From the NCBI RefSeq assembly GCF_900114825.1, contig NZ_FOUI01000001.1, positions 1-64,000 of the forward strand: a stretch of 64,000 nt of DNA, read 5' to 3'. The translations under genes were made by a program, and so were the position numbers. Shown one piece after another: positions 18,769 through 27,289 of the stretch (the stretch's first letter is position 1; the number at the start of each line of letters is the position of its first letter). The DNA comes from Halopseudomonas yangmingensis (GTDB lineage Bacteria; Pseudomonadota; Gammaproteobacteria; Pseudomonadales; Pseudomonadaceae). Under the pieces are notes generated by a model. It searched no databases and was not told where the DNA came from. It saw only the letters and a list, made by a program, of their open reading frames with translations.

Positions 18769-20223
18769 ATGAAACTCTTACAGGGTAATCGAAGTCGCCA
18801 GTTGCTGCGTGAGATGGAGCAGGCGCAGAGTTACGAACAGTGGACGGAGCTCGCCGGTCAGTATGACCATGAAAATGGTCTGGACGACTGGAAGCAGGAC
18901 GATGCCTGCGAAAGCTATGACTATCGCTCCATCCGGCAACGGCTGGATGTGATCCGTGACCTGCGTTTCCGGCGGGATTACCAGCAGTTGCTGTTCGTGC
19001 TCAATGAAGGTATTCATGGCAATCTCGGTGGTATCGGCAAGCCATCGCTGTACAGTAAGGCCAAGCTGGGCACCAAGAACCTGATCGTGCGTTATATCGA
19101 CGAGCTGTGCGGTGCGCTTGAGGATATCGACCAGGTCGATGACAGCATTATCAGCCCTGAGGTGCGCAAGGATTTCTTCCTGCGCGCCAGCCATTGCAAT
19201 GGCCGCTCGGCACTGATGCTCAGTGGGGGCGCGGTGCTTGGCTTCTTCCATGCTGGCGTGCTGCGCGCACTGTTTGAACAGGGATTGTTGCCGGACATCA
19301 TTTCCGGCTCCAGCGCCGGCTCGATTCTGGCCGCTACCGCCTGTACCCATACCGACGACGAGCTGCACCAGCGTCTGAGTCTGGACAACCTGCACCACGA
19401 GGTTGACGAGACCGATGCCATTCGTCCGGCGCTGTCGTTGCTGGGCAACTCGCGGCCGAACATGGATGCCGACAATCTGCGTGACTACCTGGGCAAGATC
19501 ATTCCCGACCTGACCTTTCATGAAGCTTTCGAGCTGACAGGCCGCAAGCTCAATATTACGGTGACTGGTCTGTCGCCGCGCCAGGCACCACGCCTGCTGA
19601 ATGCTATCACCGCGCCCAATGTGCTGATCCGCTCGGCGGTGATGGCTTCCTGCGCCATCTATGGCATCTACCCGCCAGTCACCCTGATGTGCCGCAACGC
19701 TTCGGGTGAGGCTGTTCCTTATTTGCCGGACCTGAAGTGGATCGACGGCTCCTTTGCCGATGACCTGCCTGCCAAGCGGTTGGCCCGTCTGTATGGGGTC
19801 AACCACTTCATTTCGAGCATGACCAACCCGGCTGCGCTGGCGATCACTCCGGACCCGGACAAGCCCCGTAACATGGCGCGTAGCTTGTTCAACTTCCAGG
19901 CCCGCCTGCTGAAGATGGGAACCGCCGAAACCCTGCGTTTCAGCCGCGATCACATCCGCATCAAGTCGCCGGTACTCAGCCTGATGCAGCATTTGACCTA
20001 TGGTGTGCTGGCCCAGGATTACACTGCCGATATCAATATTTTCCTGCGTAATCGCTGGGATCACCCCCTGCGCCTGCTGGCACCGCCGTCACGCGAGGCC
20101 ATGCACCGGCTGATCCACGAGGGCCAGCGCTCGACCTGGGAGCGGGTCGAGATGGTGCGCAACTGCACCGCAGTCAGCCGCACTCTGGATTCAATTTTGC
20201 ATAGTCACGACTGGGAGAAGTGA
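18769..20223 (+). CDS. Patatin-like phospholipase with DUF3336 domain
   Basis: 484 aa. An N-terminal DUF3336 region (about 10-150) precedes the patatin domain. The latter has the oxyanion loop SGGAVLGFFHAG, nucleophile elbow GSSAG (Ser near residue 183) and the dyad Asp in WIDGSFADD (near residue 325). DUF3336-patatin fusions include the eukaryotic TAG lipases of the Tgl/SDP1 group, so a role in storage-lipid breakdown next to a WS/DGAT gene is reasonable. No signal peptide or C-terminal beta-barrel is visible, so it is not a PlpD-type secreted protein. GGAG lies seven bases before the ATG. Confidence 0.9.
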   Translation: MKLLQGNRSRQLLREMEQAQSYEQWTELAGQYDHENGLDDWKQDDACESYDYRSIRQRLDVIRDLRFRRDYQQLLFVLNEGIHGNLGGIGKPSLYSKAKLGTKNLIVRYIDELCGALEDIDQVDDSIISPEVRKDFFLRASHCNGRSALMLSGGAVLGFFHAGVLRALFEQGLLPDIISGSSAGSILAATACTHTDDELHQRLSLDNLHHEVDETDAIRPALSLLGNSRPNMDADNLRDYLGKIIPDLTFHEAFELTGRKLNITVTGLSPRQAPRLLNAITAPNVLIRSAVMASCAIYGIYPPVTLMCRNASGEAVPYLPDLKWIDGSFADDLPAKRLARLYGVNHFISSMTNPAALAITPDPDKPRNMARSLFNFQARLLKMGTAETLRFSRDHIRIKSPVLSLMQHLTYGVLAQDYTADINIFLRNRWDHPLRLLAPPSREAMHRLIHEGQRSTWERVEMVRNCTAVSRTLDSILHSHDWEK

Positions 20224-20269
20224 CGCTGACCCGCGCTACAATGCTGACTCATCTGTCAGGGAGTTAGCC

Positions 20270-21106
20270 ATGATCGAAGAAAACAGCGTATTGGGTGGCG
20301 TGCGCATTGCCGTGCCTGAAAGCCGCGAGCTGGATCTGTTTGCCGAGATGCTGCAGCGGCGTGGCGCGGAGGTGTTGCGCTGCCCGTTGGTATCCATACA
20401 CGACAGCCCCGACCAACCAGCGGTACAGGCCTGGTTACAGGCATTTTGTGACAATCCGCCGGATGATCTGGTGCTGCTGACCGGTGAAGGCTTGCGTCGC
20501 TTATTGACCGCTGCCGAGCGCTCCGGCCTGCGCGAGCGCTTTATCGAGGCGCTGGCCATACCCCGGCGGATTACCCGTGGCCCCAAGCCGGGTGCAGCCC
20601 TGCGGCAAGCCGGCCTGAAGCCTGACCTGCTGGCCGAGCAGCCAACCAGTGAAGGGGTGATTGCCACCCTGAAGGGGTTGCCACTGCAGGGTCGCCGGGT
20701 GGCCGTGCAGCTGTATGGCAGTGAGCCCAATCTGCCGCTGGTGGGTTATCTGCAGGGCGTGGCTGCCGAGGTCAGCACGGTGGCACCCTATGTGTATGCC
20801 GATGATGCCGAGGATACCCGGGTCGAAGCGCTGGTACAGGCCTTGCTGGCCGGGCAACTGGATGCTATTGCCTTTACCAGTGCCACCCAGGTGCGCCGGT
20901 TGTTGCAGATAGCGCGGCGCCTGCAGTGTGAGGCTGAGCTGTTGCAGGCCCTGCAGGGGTTGTGTGTGGCGGCGGTTGGCCCGGTGGTGGCGGATGAATT
21001 GCAGCAGCGCGGCATCCAGGTTGATCTGATGCCACAGGGCAGCTATTTCATGAAGCCGCTGGTGCGGGAGTTGGTACGCGAGCTGGGGCGTGAATTGCCG
21101 GCCTGA
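20270..21106 (+). CDS. Uroporphyrinogen-III synthase family (HEM4) protein
   Basis: 278 aa, slightly longer than a typical HemD. Two alternating HEM4 halves can be seen: GGVRIAVPESRELDLFAEML then LVLLTGEGLRRLL, later VAVQLYGSEPNLPLVGYL, AIAFTSATQVRRLLQIA and CVAAVGPVVADELQQRG. Family members cyclise hydroxymethylbilane with D-ring inversion. This gene is not beside hemC or hemX, so it may be a HemD paralogue rather than the main enzyme. AGGGAG precedes the ATG. Confidence 0.82.
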   Translation: MIEENSVLGGVRIAVPESRELDLFAEMLQRRGAEVLRCPLVSIHDSPDQPAVQAWLQAFCDNPPDDLVLLTGEGLRRLLTAAERSGLRERFIEALAIPRRITRGPKPGAALRQAGLKPDLLAEQPTSEGVIATLKGLPLQGRRVAVQLYGSEPNLPLVGYLQGVAAEVSTVAPYVYADDAEDTRVEALVQALLAGQLDAIAFTSATQVRRLLQIARRLQCEAELLQALQGLCVAAVGPVVADELQQRGIQVDLMPQGSYFMKPLVRELVRELGRELPA

Positions 21107-21189
21107 TATGGCAAAGCCGCCCCGGCGCTTGCCGCCGAGGGCCACAACGGCAACAATGCTGGGCTGTTTCCATGCATAACGAGTAGCCA

Positions 21190-23631
21190 ATGAGCAAAGA
21201 AGCCGGCGCCCGCCGCCTGCCCCCCGAGCAACTAACCGTTCCCATCGACCTCGACAGTATGGGGTTTACCACCACCGAGGATCTGGAGCCGTTTCGCGGT
21301 ATCCTTGGCCAGGAGCGGGCGGTTGAGGCCATGCAGTTTGGCGTGGCCATGCAGCGCAATGGCTACAATTTGTTTGTTATGGGCGAGCCAGGCACCGGAC
21401 GTTTCTCCTACGTCATGCGTTACCTGCGCGCCGAGGCCAAGCGCCAGCCGGCACCGCTGGATTATGTCTACGTCAACAATTTCGACGAGCCGCGTGAGCC
21501 GTTAGCGCTGGCGTTGCCCGCCGGTACCGGCGCAGAACTGATCGCCACCATCGAGCAGCTCAACGACAACCTGCTGGCGACCTTCCCGGCGGTATTTGAG
21601 CATCCCAGCTACCAGCAGAAGAAAAGCGCCATCGACCGCGCCTTCAACCAGCGCTACGACAAGGCCATCGACTTTGTCGAGCGCCTCGCACTGGAGCGCA
21701 ACATTGCCCTGTACCGCGATGCGCAGAATATAGCCTTCACCCCGATGCGCGAGGGCAAGGCGCTGGATGAGGCGGAATTTGCCCAGCTGCCTGAGCCCGA
21801 GCGCGAGCAATACCACGCCGATGTGGCGGATCTGGAAGAGGTGCTCAACGACAAGCTGTCGAGCCTGCCGCAATGGAAGCGCGAGTCGAGCAATCAGCTG
21901 CGTGAACTGAACGAGCAGACCATCGAGGAAGCGATTCGCCCGCTGCTGCAACCACTGCATGAGCGTTACTGTGAGAACCCCGAGGTTTGTGGCTACCTGC
22001 AGGCGCTGGGGCAGAACCTGCAGAAAACCGTGATCGACATGCTGGTCGATGAGCGCGGCATGGAACCCAAGCCGGATGCCTACAAAAAGATGCTGCTCAC
22101 CGAGCAGTATTGCCCGAGCCCGGTGGTCGGCCATCCGGATGGCGCTGGTGCCCCGGTAGTGCATGAGCCGCACCCGTCCTACGACAATCTGTTTGGTCGT
22201 ATCGAGTACAGCTCGGAGCAGGGCGCGCTGGTCACCAGCTACCGGCATATCCGCGCCGGTGCGCTGCACCGGGCGAATGGTGGTTATCTGGTGCTGGAAG
22301 CGGAAAAGCTGCTGACCGAACCCTTTGTCTGGGAAGCGCTGAAGCGCGCCCTACATGCCCGCCAGCTGAAGGTTGAGTCGCCCTGGGCGGAACTCGGCCG
22401 GTTGACCACGGTGACCCTGAATCCGCAGGTGATTCCGCTGTCGGTGAAGGTGGTGATCATCGGCTCCCGGCATCTTTATTACAGCCTGCAGGAGCTGGAT
22501 CCGGACTTTCAGGAAATGTTTCGCGTGCTGGTCGACTTCGACGAAGACCTGCCACGCAATCCCGACAGCATCGAAGGTATGGCCCAGCTACTGCGTACCC
22601 GCACCATGGAGGAAGGCATGGCGCCGCTTACTGCGGCGGCGGTGGCGCGGGTGCTGACCTACAGTGCGCGACTGGCCGAGCATCAGCAGCGCCTGTCGGC
22701 GCGCATCAGCGATATCTTCCAGCTGGTCGCCGAGGCGGATTTTGTGCGCGAGCTGGCCGGCGATGCGCATACCGATGTATTGCATATCGAGCGTGCCCTG
22801 CAGGCCAAGGAGCGGCGCACTGGCCGGGTCAGCGCACGTATCCTTGAGGACATGCTGTCCGGGGTGATCCTGATCGATACCGATGGTGCCGAATACGGCA
22901 AGTGCAATGGCTTGACCGTGCTGGAGGTGGGCGATTCCGTGTTCGGCGTGCCGGCGCGTATCAGCGCCACTGTGTATCCCGGCAGCAGCGGTATTGTCGA
23001 TATCGAGCGCGAGGTCAGTCTTGGCCAGTCGATCCACTCCAAGGGGGTGATGATCCTCACCGGCTATATGGGCAGTCGTTACGCCCAGCATTACCCGCTG
23101 GAAATCTCCGCCAGTATTGCGCTGGAGCAGTCCTATGGTTATGTGGATGGCGACAGCGCCTCGCTCGGCGAGGTCTGTGCGTTGATTTCCGCGCTGGCCT
23201 GGACCCCGCTCAAGCAATGTTTTGCGATTACCGGCTCGATCAACCAGTTTGGCGAAGTGCAGGCAGTTGGTGGCGTCAACGAGAAGATCGAGGGCTTCTT
23301 CCGTCTGTGTCAGGCACGCGGCCTGACCGGTCAGCAGGCGGTGATCATTCCTGCCGCCAACGTGCCTAACCTGATGCTCGATCAGCCGGTGCTGGAGGCG
23401 GTGCGCGCCGGCCAGTTCGCGGTCTACGCGGTAAGCCGGGTGGATCAGGCTCTGGAGCTGTTGTCCGGTCAGACCGCCGGGGTCGAGGACGAGGACGGCC
23501 AGTTTCCCGAAGGCAGCCTGAATGCGCGGGTGGTCGAACGCCTGCGACTGATGGCCGAGCAACGCCGCGAGCAGGAGCAGGGCAGCGAGGAGCCCGCTGG
23601 CGAATCCGCTGAGGATGATGCAAAGGCCTGA
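21190..23631 (+). CDS. Lon-like ATP-dependent protease (AAA_32 / Lon_C family)
   Basis: 813 aa. The N-terminal P-loop is GEPGTGRFS, where the usual Lys is Arg. A long helical insert with a coiled-coil look follows (about 110-280), then a second AAA-type region with FRVLVDFDEDLPRN. The C-terminal Lon protease domain (about 570-770) has the catalytic Ser in VDGDSASLGE (near 655) and Lys in GVNEKIEGFF (near 698). The Glu/acidic tail is disordered-looking. This family is distinct from Lon itself, and its substrates are not established. It stands alone, with an 83-bp gap before it. Confidence 0.88.
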   Translation: MSKEAGARRLPPEQLTVPIDLDSMGFTTTEDLEPFRGILGQERAVEAMQFGVAMQRNGYNLFVMGEPGTGRFSYVMRYLRAEAKRQPAPLDYVYVNNFDEPREPLALALPAGTGAELIATIEQLNDNLLATFPAVFEHPSYQQKKSAIDRAFNQRYDKAIDFVERLALERNIALYRDAQNIAFTPMREGKALDEAEFAQLPEPEREQYHADVADLEEVLNDKLSSLPQWKRESSNQLRELNEQTIEEAIRPLLQPLHERYCENPEVCGYLQALGQNLQKTVIDMLVDERGMEPKPDAYKKMLLTEQYCPSPVVGHPDGAGAPVVHEPHPSYDNLFGRIEYSSEQGALVTSYRHIRAGALHRANGGYLVLEAEKLLTEPFVWEALKRALHARQLKVESPWAELGRLTTVTLNPQVIPLSVKVVIIGSRHLYYSLQELDPDFQEMFRVLVDFDEDLPRNPDSIEGMAQLLRTRTMEEGMAPLTAAAVARVLTYSARLAEHQQRLSARISDIFQLVAEADFVRELAGDAHTDVLHIERALQAKERRTGRVSARILEDMLSGVILIDTDGAEYGKCNGLTVLEVGDSVFGVPARISATVYPGSSGIVDIEREVSLGQSIHSKGVMILTGYMGSRYAQHYPLEISASIALEQSYGYVDGDSASLGEVCALISALAWTPLKQCFAITGSINQFGEVQAVGGVNEKIEGFFRLCQARGLTGQQAVIIPAANVPNLMLDQPVLEAVRAGQFAVYAVSRVDQALELLSGQTAGVEDEDGQFPEGSLNARVVERLRLMAEQRREQEQGSEEPAGESAEDDAKA

Positions 23632-23806
23632 CCGTCGGGTCAATTCTGCTCGGCTTTTCACCAGCGCCCCGCAGTGCCTGAAAATACTGCAGCGGTGCTG
23701 GCTTTCCCCGTTTCTTGCACAGAGTTGTCCACAGCTTTTGTGGGCAGTTGTCCGGCACGACTGCGGTCTTCGAGGCTGTCAATCCCGCATCAGATAAATA
23801 TTCTGC

Positions 23807-23820
23807 TTGACCTTGATCAA
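23807..23820. promoter_or_regulatory. Candidate ANR/FNR box
   Basis: TTGACCTTGATCAA matches the FNR/ANR consensus TTGAT-N4-ATCAA at 9 of 10 defined positions. It lies about 260 bp before the leader ORF of the photolyase gene and 175 bp after the Lon-like gene, so its target is unclear. It could serve an unannotated transcript or be fortuitous. Confidence 0.35.
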
Positions 23821-23963
23821 GTTGCAGGGCAGGCATTACGCCGTCTGCAGGGCGAGCCTTGCGGCTGGTGATAATTTCACCAGATTGCTGACGGGGCCAT
23901 GCCATCTGGCCTGTAAGCAGTCATACAGAGACTTCCCACATAGTTATCCACAGAAGCTGTTGA

Positions 23964-23992
23964 TTGACTGTCTGGATCTGAAATAGCTATAC
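23964..23992 (+). promoter_or_regulatory. Candidate promoter and inverted repeat upstream of photolyase
   Basis: TTGACT (23964-23969), a 17-bp spacer and CTATAC (23987-23992) form a plausible promoter. CTATACA (23987-23993) is the perfect inverse of TGTATAG (24029-24035), so the -10 region sits in one arm of a 7-bp inverted repeat with a 35-bp gap. Such an arrangement would suit a repressor. Photolyase genes in pseudomonads are often light-controlled through MerR/LitR-type regulators, but no such regulator gene is in this window. Confidence 0.4.
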
Positions 23993-24065
23993 ATTGATGA
24001 TTGTTTTATCAAGTTATCGTAGCATTCCTGTATAGTTATTTTCTCCAGATACTCAGGGAGCTGCC

Positions 24066-24128
24066 ATGACACTCGAACAGCTTATCGAGCATGCCCACGC
24101 CGAGCGTCTTCAGGGGCTGCCCCTGTGA
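24066..24128 (+). CDS. 20-codon leader ORF overlapping the photolyase start
   Basis: ATG at 24066, six bases after a CAGGGAG ribosome site, reads MTLEQLIEHAHAERLQGLPL and stops at TGA 24126-24128. The GTG start of the photolyase (24125) overlaps that stop as GTGA. The photolyase GTG has only a weak upstream Shine-Dalgarno (AGGGGC) inside the small ORF, so its translation may depend on ribosomes finishing the leader. It could instead be the residue of a truncated gene. Nothing is known of the peptide. Confidence 0.45.
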   Translation: MTLEQLIEHAHAERLQGLPL

Positions 24129-25669
24129 GCGTACATCAGCTGATACTGATCCTCGGCGACCAGCTGGACCTGCAGATCAGCAGCCTGCAGGGTGCCGATC
24201 CGGCACGCGACCGTATCCTGATGGTCGAGGCCGAGGAGGAGGGGCGCTATGTACCACACCACCCGCAGAAGATCCTGTTCATCCTCTCGGCGATGCGTCA
24301 CTTTGCCGAGGAGCTGCGCCAGCAGGGCTTTGTTGTGGATTACCGCCGACTGGATGAGGCAGACAACAGCGGTAGCCTCGATGGCGAACTGGCGCGTGCC
24401 CGCCAGCGCTGGCAGCCGCAGGCGATTCGTCTCACCGAGCCTGGGGAATGGCGCCTGCTCGAGCGATTCCGCCAGCGCCAGGCGGACTGGCCGGAGTTTC
24501 AACTGCTGGAAGATCAGCGTTTTTTCTGCAGCGCCGAGCGCTTTCGCCGCTGGGCGGCTGGTCGCAAGCAGCTGCGCATGGAGTTTTTCTACCGCGAGAT
24601 GCGACGTCACAGCGGCCTGCTGATGGGCGCCGACGGCCAGTCCGAAGGCGGTGCATGGAACTTCGATGCGGACAATCGCAAACCGCTGCCGGGCGGCACG
24701 CCACTGCCGCAGCAGCCACACTTTGCCATGGATGTCATCAGTCTTGAAGTCCGCGATCTGGTGGCGCAGCGTTTCAGTGATCATTACGGCAGCCTGCAGG
24801 GCTTTGACTACCCGGTAACCCGGACACAGGCCGAACAGCTCTGGCAGTCTTTCCTTGAGCAGGGCTTGCCGCGCTTTGGTGACTATCAGGATGCCATGGC
24901 GGTCGGCGAGCCCTGGTTGTTCCATGCGCGTATTGCTGCGGCGCTGAATATTGGGCTGCTGGATCCGCAGCGCCTGTGCCTGGATGTGCAGGCTGCCTGG
25001 CAGTCGGGCGCGGTGCCGCTGAATGCTGCCGAGGGTTTTATCCGGCAGATTCTTGGCTGGCGCGAGTATGTACGCGGCATTTACTGGTTGCTGATGCCTG
25101 AGTATGCCGAACGCAACGCGCTGGGCAACCGGCGGGCATTGCCGGCCTTCTACTGGACCGGGAAAACCCGCATGCGCTGCATGCAGCAGGCCATCGGCCA
25201 GACCCTGGAGCATGCCTACGCCCACCATATCCAGCGGCTGATGGTGACCGGCAACTTTGCCCTGTTGGCGGGGATCGAGCCAAAACAGATCTGCGACTGG
25301 TATCTGGCGGTGTATATGGATGCCTTCGACTGGGTCGAGCTGCCTAACACCCTGGGCATGGTTATGCATGCCGATGGCGGTTATTTGGGCTCCAAGCCCT
25401 ATTGCGCCAGCGGCCAGTACATCAAGCGCATGTCGGACTACTGCAGCGGCTGCAGTTACAAGGTCAGCGAGCAGACCGGCCCGCGTGCCTGCCCGTTCAA
25501 TGCACTGTACTGGCACTTCCTGATGCGCCACCGCGAAGCCTTGCAGGGCAATCCGCGCATGGCGCTGACCTACCGTAACCTGCAGCGCATGGACGACAGT
25601 CGGCGTAATGCCTTGTGGGACTGGGGCGAGGAGTTACTGGCACGCCTGGATGCCGGGGAAATGCTGTAG
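24125..25669 (+). CDS. Cryptochrome/photolyase family protein, FeS bacterial type (PhrB-like)
   Basis: 514 aa from GTG 24125. The protein has an N-terminal Rossmann-like antenna domain (LILILGDQLDLQISSL) and a C-terminal FAD domain (WREYVRGIYWLLMPEY, ELPNTLGMVMHADGGYLGSK). Four cysteines at residues 352, 440, 443 and 456 reproduce the spacing of the [4Fe-4S] ligands known in Agrobacterium PhrB (350, 438, 441, 454). It is therefore probably a prokaryotic (6-4) photolyase or FeS-BCP that repairs UV photoproducts with blue light. It is convergent with ptsO, three bases apart. Confidence 0.93.
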   Translation: MSVHQLILILGDQLDLQISSLQGADPARDRILMVEAEEEGRYVPHHPQKILFILSAMRHFAEELRQQGFVVDYRRLDEADNSGSLDGELARARQRWQPQAIRLTEPGEWRLLERFRQRQADWPEFQLLEDQRFFCSAERFRRWAAGRKQLRMEFFYREMRRHSGLLMGADGQSEGGAWNFDADNRKPLPGGTPLPQQPHFAMDVISLEVRDLVAQRFSDHYGSLQGFDYPVTRTQAEQLWQSFLEQGLPRFGDYQDAMAVGEPWLFHARIAAALNIGLLDPQRLCLDVQAAWQSGAVPLNAAEGFIRQILGWREYVRGIYWLLMPEYAERNALGNRRALPAFYWTGKTRMRCMQQAIGQTLEHAYAHHIQRLMVTGNFALLAGIEPKQICDWYLAVYMDAFDWVELPNTLGMVMHADGGYLGSKPYCASGQYIKRMSDYCSGCSYKVSEQTGPRACPFNALYWHFLMRHREALQGNPRMALTYRNLQRMDDSRRNALWDWGEELLARLDAGEML

Positions 25670-25672
25670 TTA

Positions 25673-25945
25673 CTATTCGCCTTCGCCGAAGCGGTCTTCG
25701 ATCAGACCGATCAACTCATGCATGGCCTGCTCGGCCTGCTCGCCTTCACAGCTGACACAGACCTCGGTGCCGCAACTGGCCGCCAGCATCATCACTTGCA
25801 TGATGTTCTTGCCGTCGACCAGTGCTTCGGTACTGCGTCCGATGTGAACGGTGCAGCCATGGCGATTGGCAATACCGACAAACTTGGCTGCAGCGCGTGC
25901 ATGCAGGCCGAGTTTGTTGGTGAGGGTGATCTGGCGTGTCGGCAT
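25673..25945 (-). CDS. ptsO: HPr-like phosphocarrier NPr
   Basis: 90 aa with the HPr fold. The phosphorylatable His is in KLGLHARAAAKFV (about residue 16), and the segment normally holding HPr Ser46 reads DGKNIMQVMMLAA. It accepts phosphate from EI-Ntr (PtsP, not in this window) and passes it to PtsN in the nitrogen-related PTS. Last gene of the rpoN cluster, three bases after rapZ. Confidence 0.94.
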   Translation of the reverse strand: MPTRQITLTNKLGLHARAAAKFVGIANRHGCTVHIGRSTEALVDGKNIMQVMMLAASCGTEVCVSCEGEQAEQAMHELIGLIEDRFGEGE

Positions 25946-25948
25946 GTG

Positions 25949-26809
25949 TCAGTTCGGCAGGTCGCGATGGCGGATCAGCAGGCCGGGCAGTTGCTGGCGC
26001 AAGGCCTCGCCAAGGCGTTCGCTGAGGTATACCGAGCGATGATGCCCGCCGGTGCAGCCGATGGCAATGCTCAGGTAACTGCGCTCGCCGGCGGCATAAC
26101 GCGGCACCCAGCGGCGCAGGAAGGCCAGTATGTCGTCGTACATTTCCTGTACGTCCGGCTGGGCTTGCAGGTATTGCTGAACCGGTTGTTCCAGTCCACT
26201 GAAGGCGCGCAGGTCGGGCTTCCAGTAGGGGTTGGGCAGGCAGCGCACATCGAATACCAGATCGGCATCCACAGGTACACCGCGTTTGAAGCCGAAGGAC
26301 TGGATCATTACCGCAGGACCACGTCCGTCGTGCGACAGCAGGCGTTGCTTGAGCAAATCGCGTAGCTGGTAGAGTGTCAGGTGGCTGGTGTCTATCTTCA
26401 GGCTGGCCAGATCGATGATGGGAGCCAGCAGCTCCAGTTCGGCAGCTATTGCTTCGGCCAGAGACAGGTTGCCGTCGGTCAGGGGGTGCCGTCGTCGGGT
26501 TTCCGAGAAGCGCTTGATCAGCACTTCGTCGGTGGCTGCCAGAAACAGCACGTCGCACTGCACGCCGGCGCTACGGACCTCGCGCAATAGTTCCGGAAAA
26601 CGTTCCAGATCGCTTGGCAGGTTGCGTGCGTCAATGCTGATGGCAACCTTGGGCAGGCTGTGCAAGGCACTCTGGCTGGCCTGGCGTGCCAGCTCTGGCA
26701 GCAGTCCGGCAGGCAGGTTGTCAATGCAGTAGTAGCCGTTGTCTTCCAGCAGGTGCAGCGCGGTACTTTTGCCTGATCCGGAACGACCGCTGACCACTAC
26801 CAGACGCAT
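25949..26809 (-). CDS. rapZ: RNase adapter protein RapZ
   Basis: 286 aa. The N-terminal P-loop [16 protein letters not shown] and the following [17 protein letters not shown] are typical. The C-terminal domain has [16 protein letters not shown] and [17 protein letters not shown]. In enterics RapZ binds GlmZ and recruits RNase E to control GlmS; in pseudomonads the gene is conserved in the rpoN cluster but its RNA targets are less clear. Three bases separate it from both ptsN and ptsO, so the three are surely one transcript. Confidence 0.95.
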   Translation of the reverse strand: MRLVVVSGRSGSGKSTALHLLEDNGYYCIDNLPAGLLPELARQASQSALHSLPKVAISIDARNLPSDLERFPELLREVRSAGVQCDVLFLAATDEVLIKRFSETRRRHPLTDGNLSLAEAIAAELELLAPIIDLASLKIDTSHLTLYQLRDLLKQRLLSHDGRGPAVMIQSFGFKRGVPVDADLVFDVRCLPNPYWKPDLRAFSGLEQPVQQYLQAQPDVQEMYDDILAFLRRWVPRYAAGERSYLSIAIGCTGGHHRSVYLSERLGEALRQQLPGLLIRHRDLPN

Positions 26810-26812
26810 TGT

Positions 26813-27271
26813 TCAGCTGCCCTGGGGAGTGGCGGTGATCAGGTTGAACAGGCTGCGGGCATCCGCGGCCTTGCGCATTGCCTGACGCAGATCTTCCTGA
26901 TCAAGTTTTTCGGCCAGCAGCTTGAGCAACTGCAGGTGCTGTTCAGTTGCCTGTTGCGGTACCACCAGTACGAAAATCAGGTCGACCGGCTCTCCATCAA
27001 GGGCGTCGTAGTCGATCTTGCTGTCCAGCTGCAGGAGTGCACCAATCGCATGGTTGCAGCCTTCCAGACGGCAGTGGGGAATGGCAATGCCATGTCCGAA
27101 GCCGGTTGAACCGAGCCGTTCCCGGGCCAGCAGGCTTTCGTAGATGGCATCGGCATCCAGGTTGCTGTGCTGGGCGATCAGCTTGCTGATCAGTTCCAGT
27201 ACGCGTTTTTTGGAGCCCCCTTGCACGCCGGTGAAGGTGCGCTCGGGGGTCAGGATATGATTGATTTGCAT
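26813..27271 (-). CDS. ptsN: Nitrogen regulatory EIIA protein PtsN
   Basis: 152 aa, a single EIIA(Fru/Ntr) domain. The active His is in GHGIAIPHCRLEG (near residue 67). It is the terminal phosphate acceptor of the PtsP-PtsO-PtsN chain and, by phosphorylation state, affects potassium homeostasis and sigma-54-linked regulation. It lies 18 bp downstream of hpf in the same direction. Confidence 0.95.
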   Translation of the reverse strand: MQINHILTPERTFTGVQGGSKKRVLELISKLIAQHSNLDADAIYESLLARERLGSTGFGHGIAIPHCRLEGCNHAIGALLQLDSKIDYDALDGEPVDLIFVLVVPQQATEQHLQLLKLLAEKLDQEDLRQAMRKAADARSLFNLITATPQGS

Positions 27272-27289
27272 GGCTGCAGTCAGGCTGCC

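Larger units (their letters stand above)
23632..24065. other. 434-bp gene-free region with candidate regulatory sites
   Basis: No gene is visible. The DNA becomes AT-rich toward its right end. Sites readable by eye are TTGTCCACA (23725-23733, one mismatch from a DnaA box), an FNR/ANR-like TTGACCTTGATCAA (23807-23820), a 7-bp palindrome CTGGTGA/TCACCAG (23865-23883), a perfect DnaA-box sequence TTATCCACA (23944-23952) and a promoter before the photolyase leader. No terminator is apparent after the protease gene. Confidence 0.6.

Noticed and set aside
23725-23952. Possible replication origin based on DnaA-box sequences
   Set aside because: Only two boxes, 219 bp apart, without dnaA, dnaN, rpmH, parAB or a box cluster nearby.
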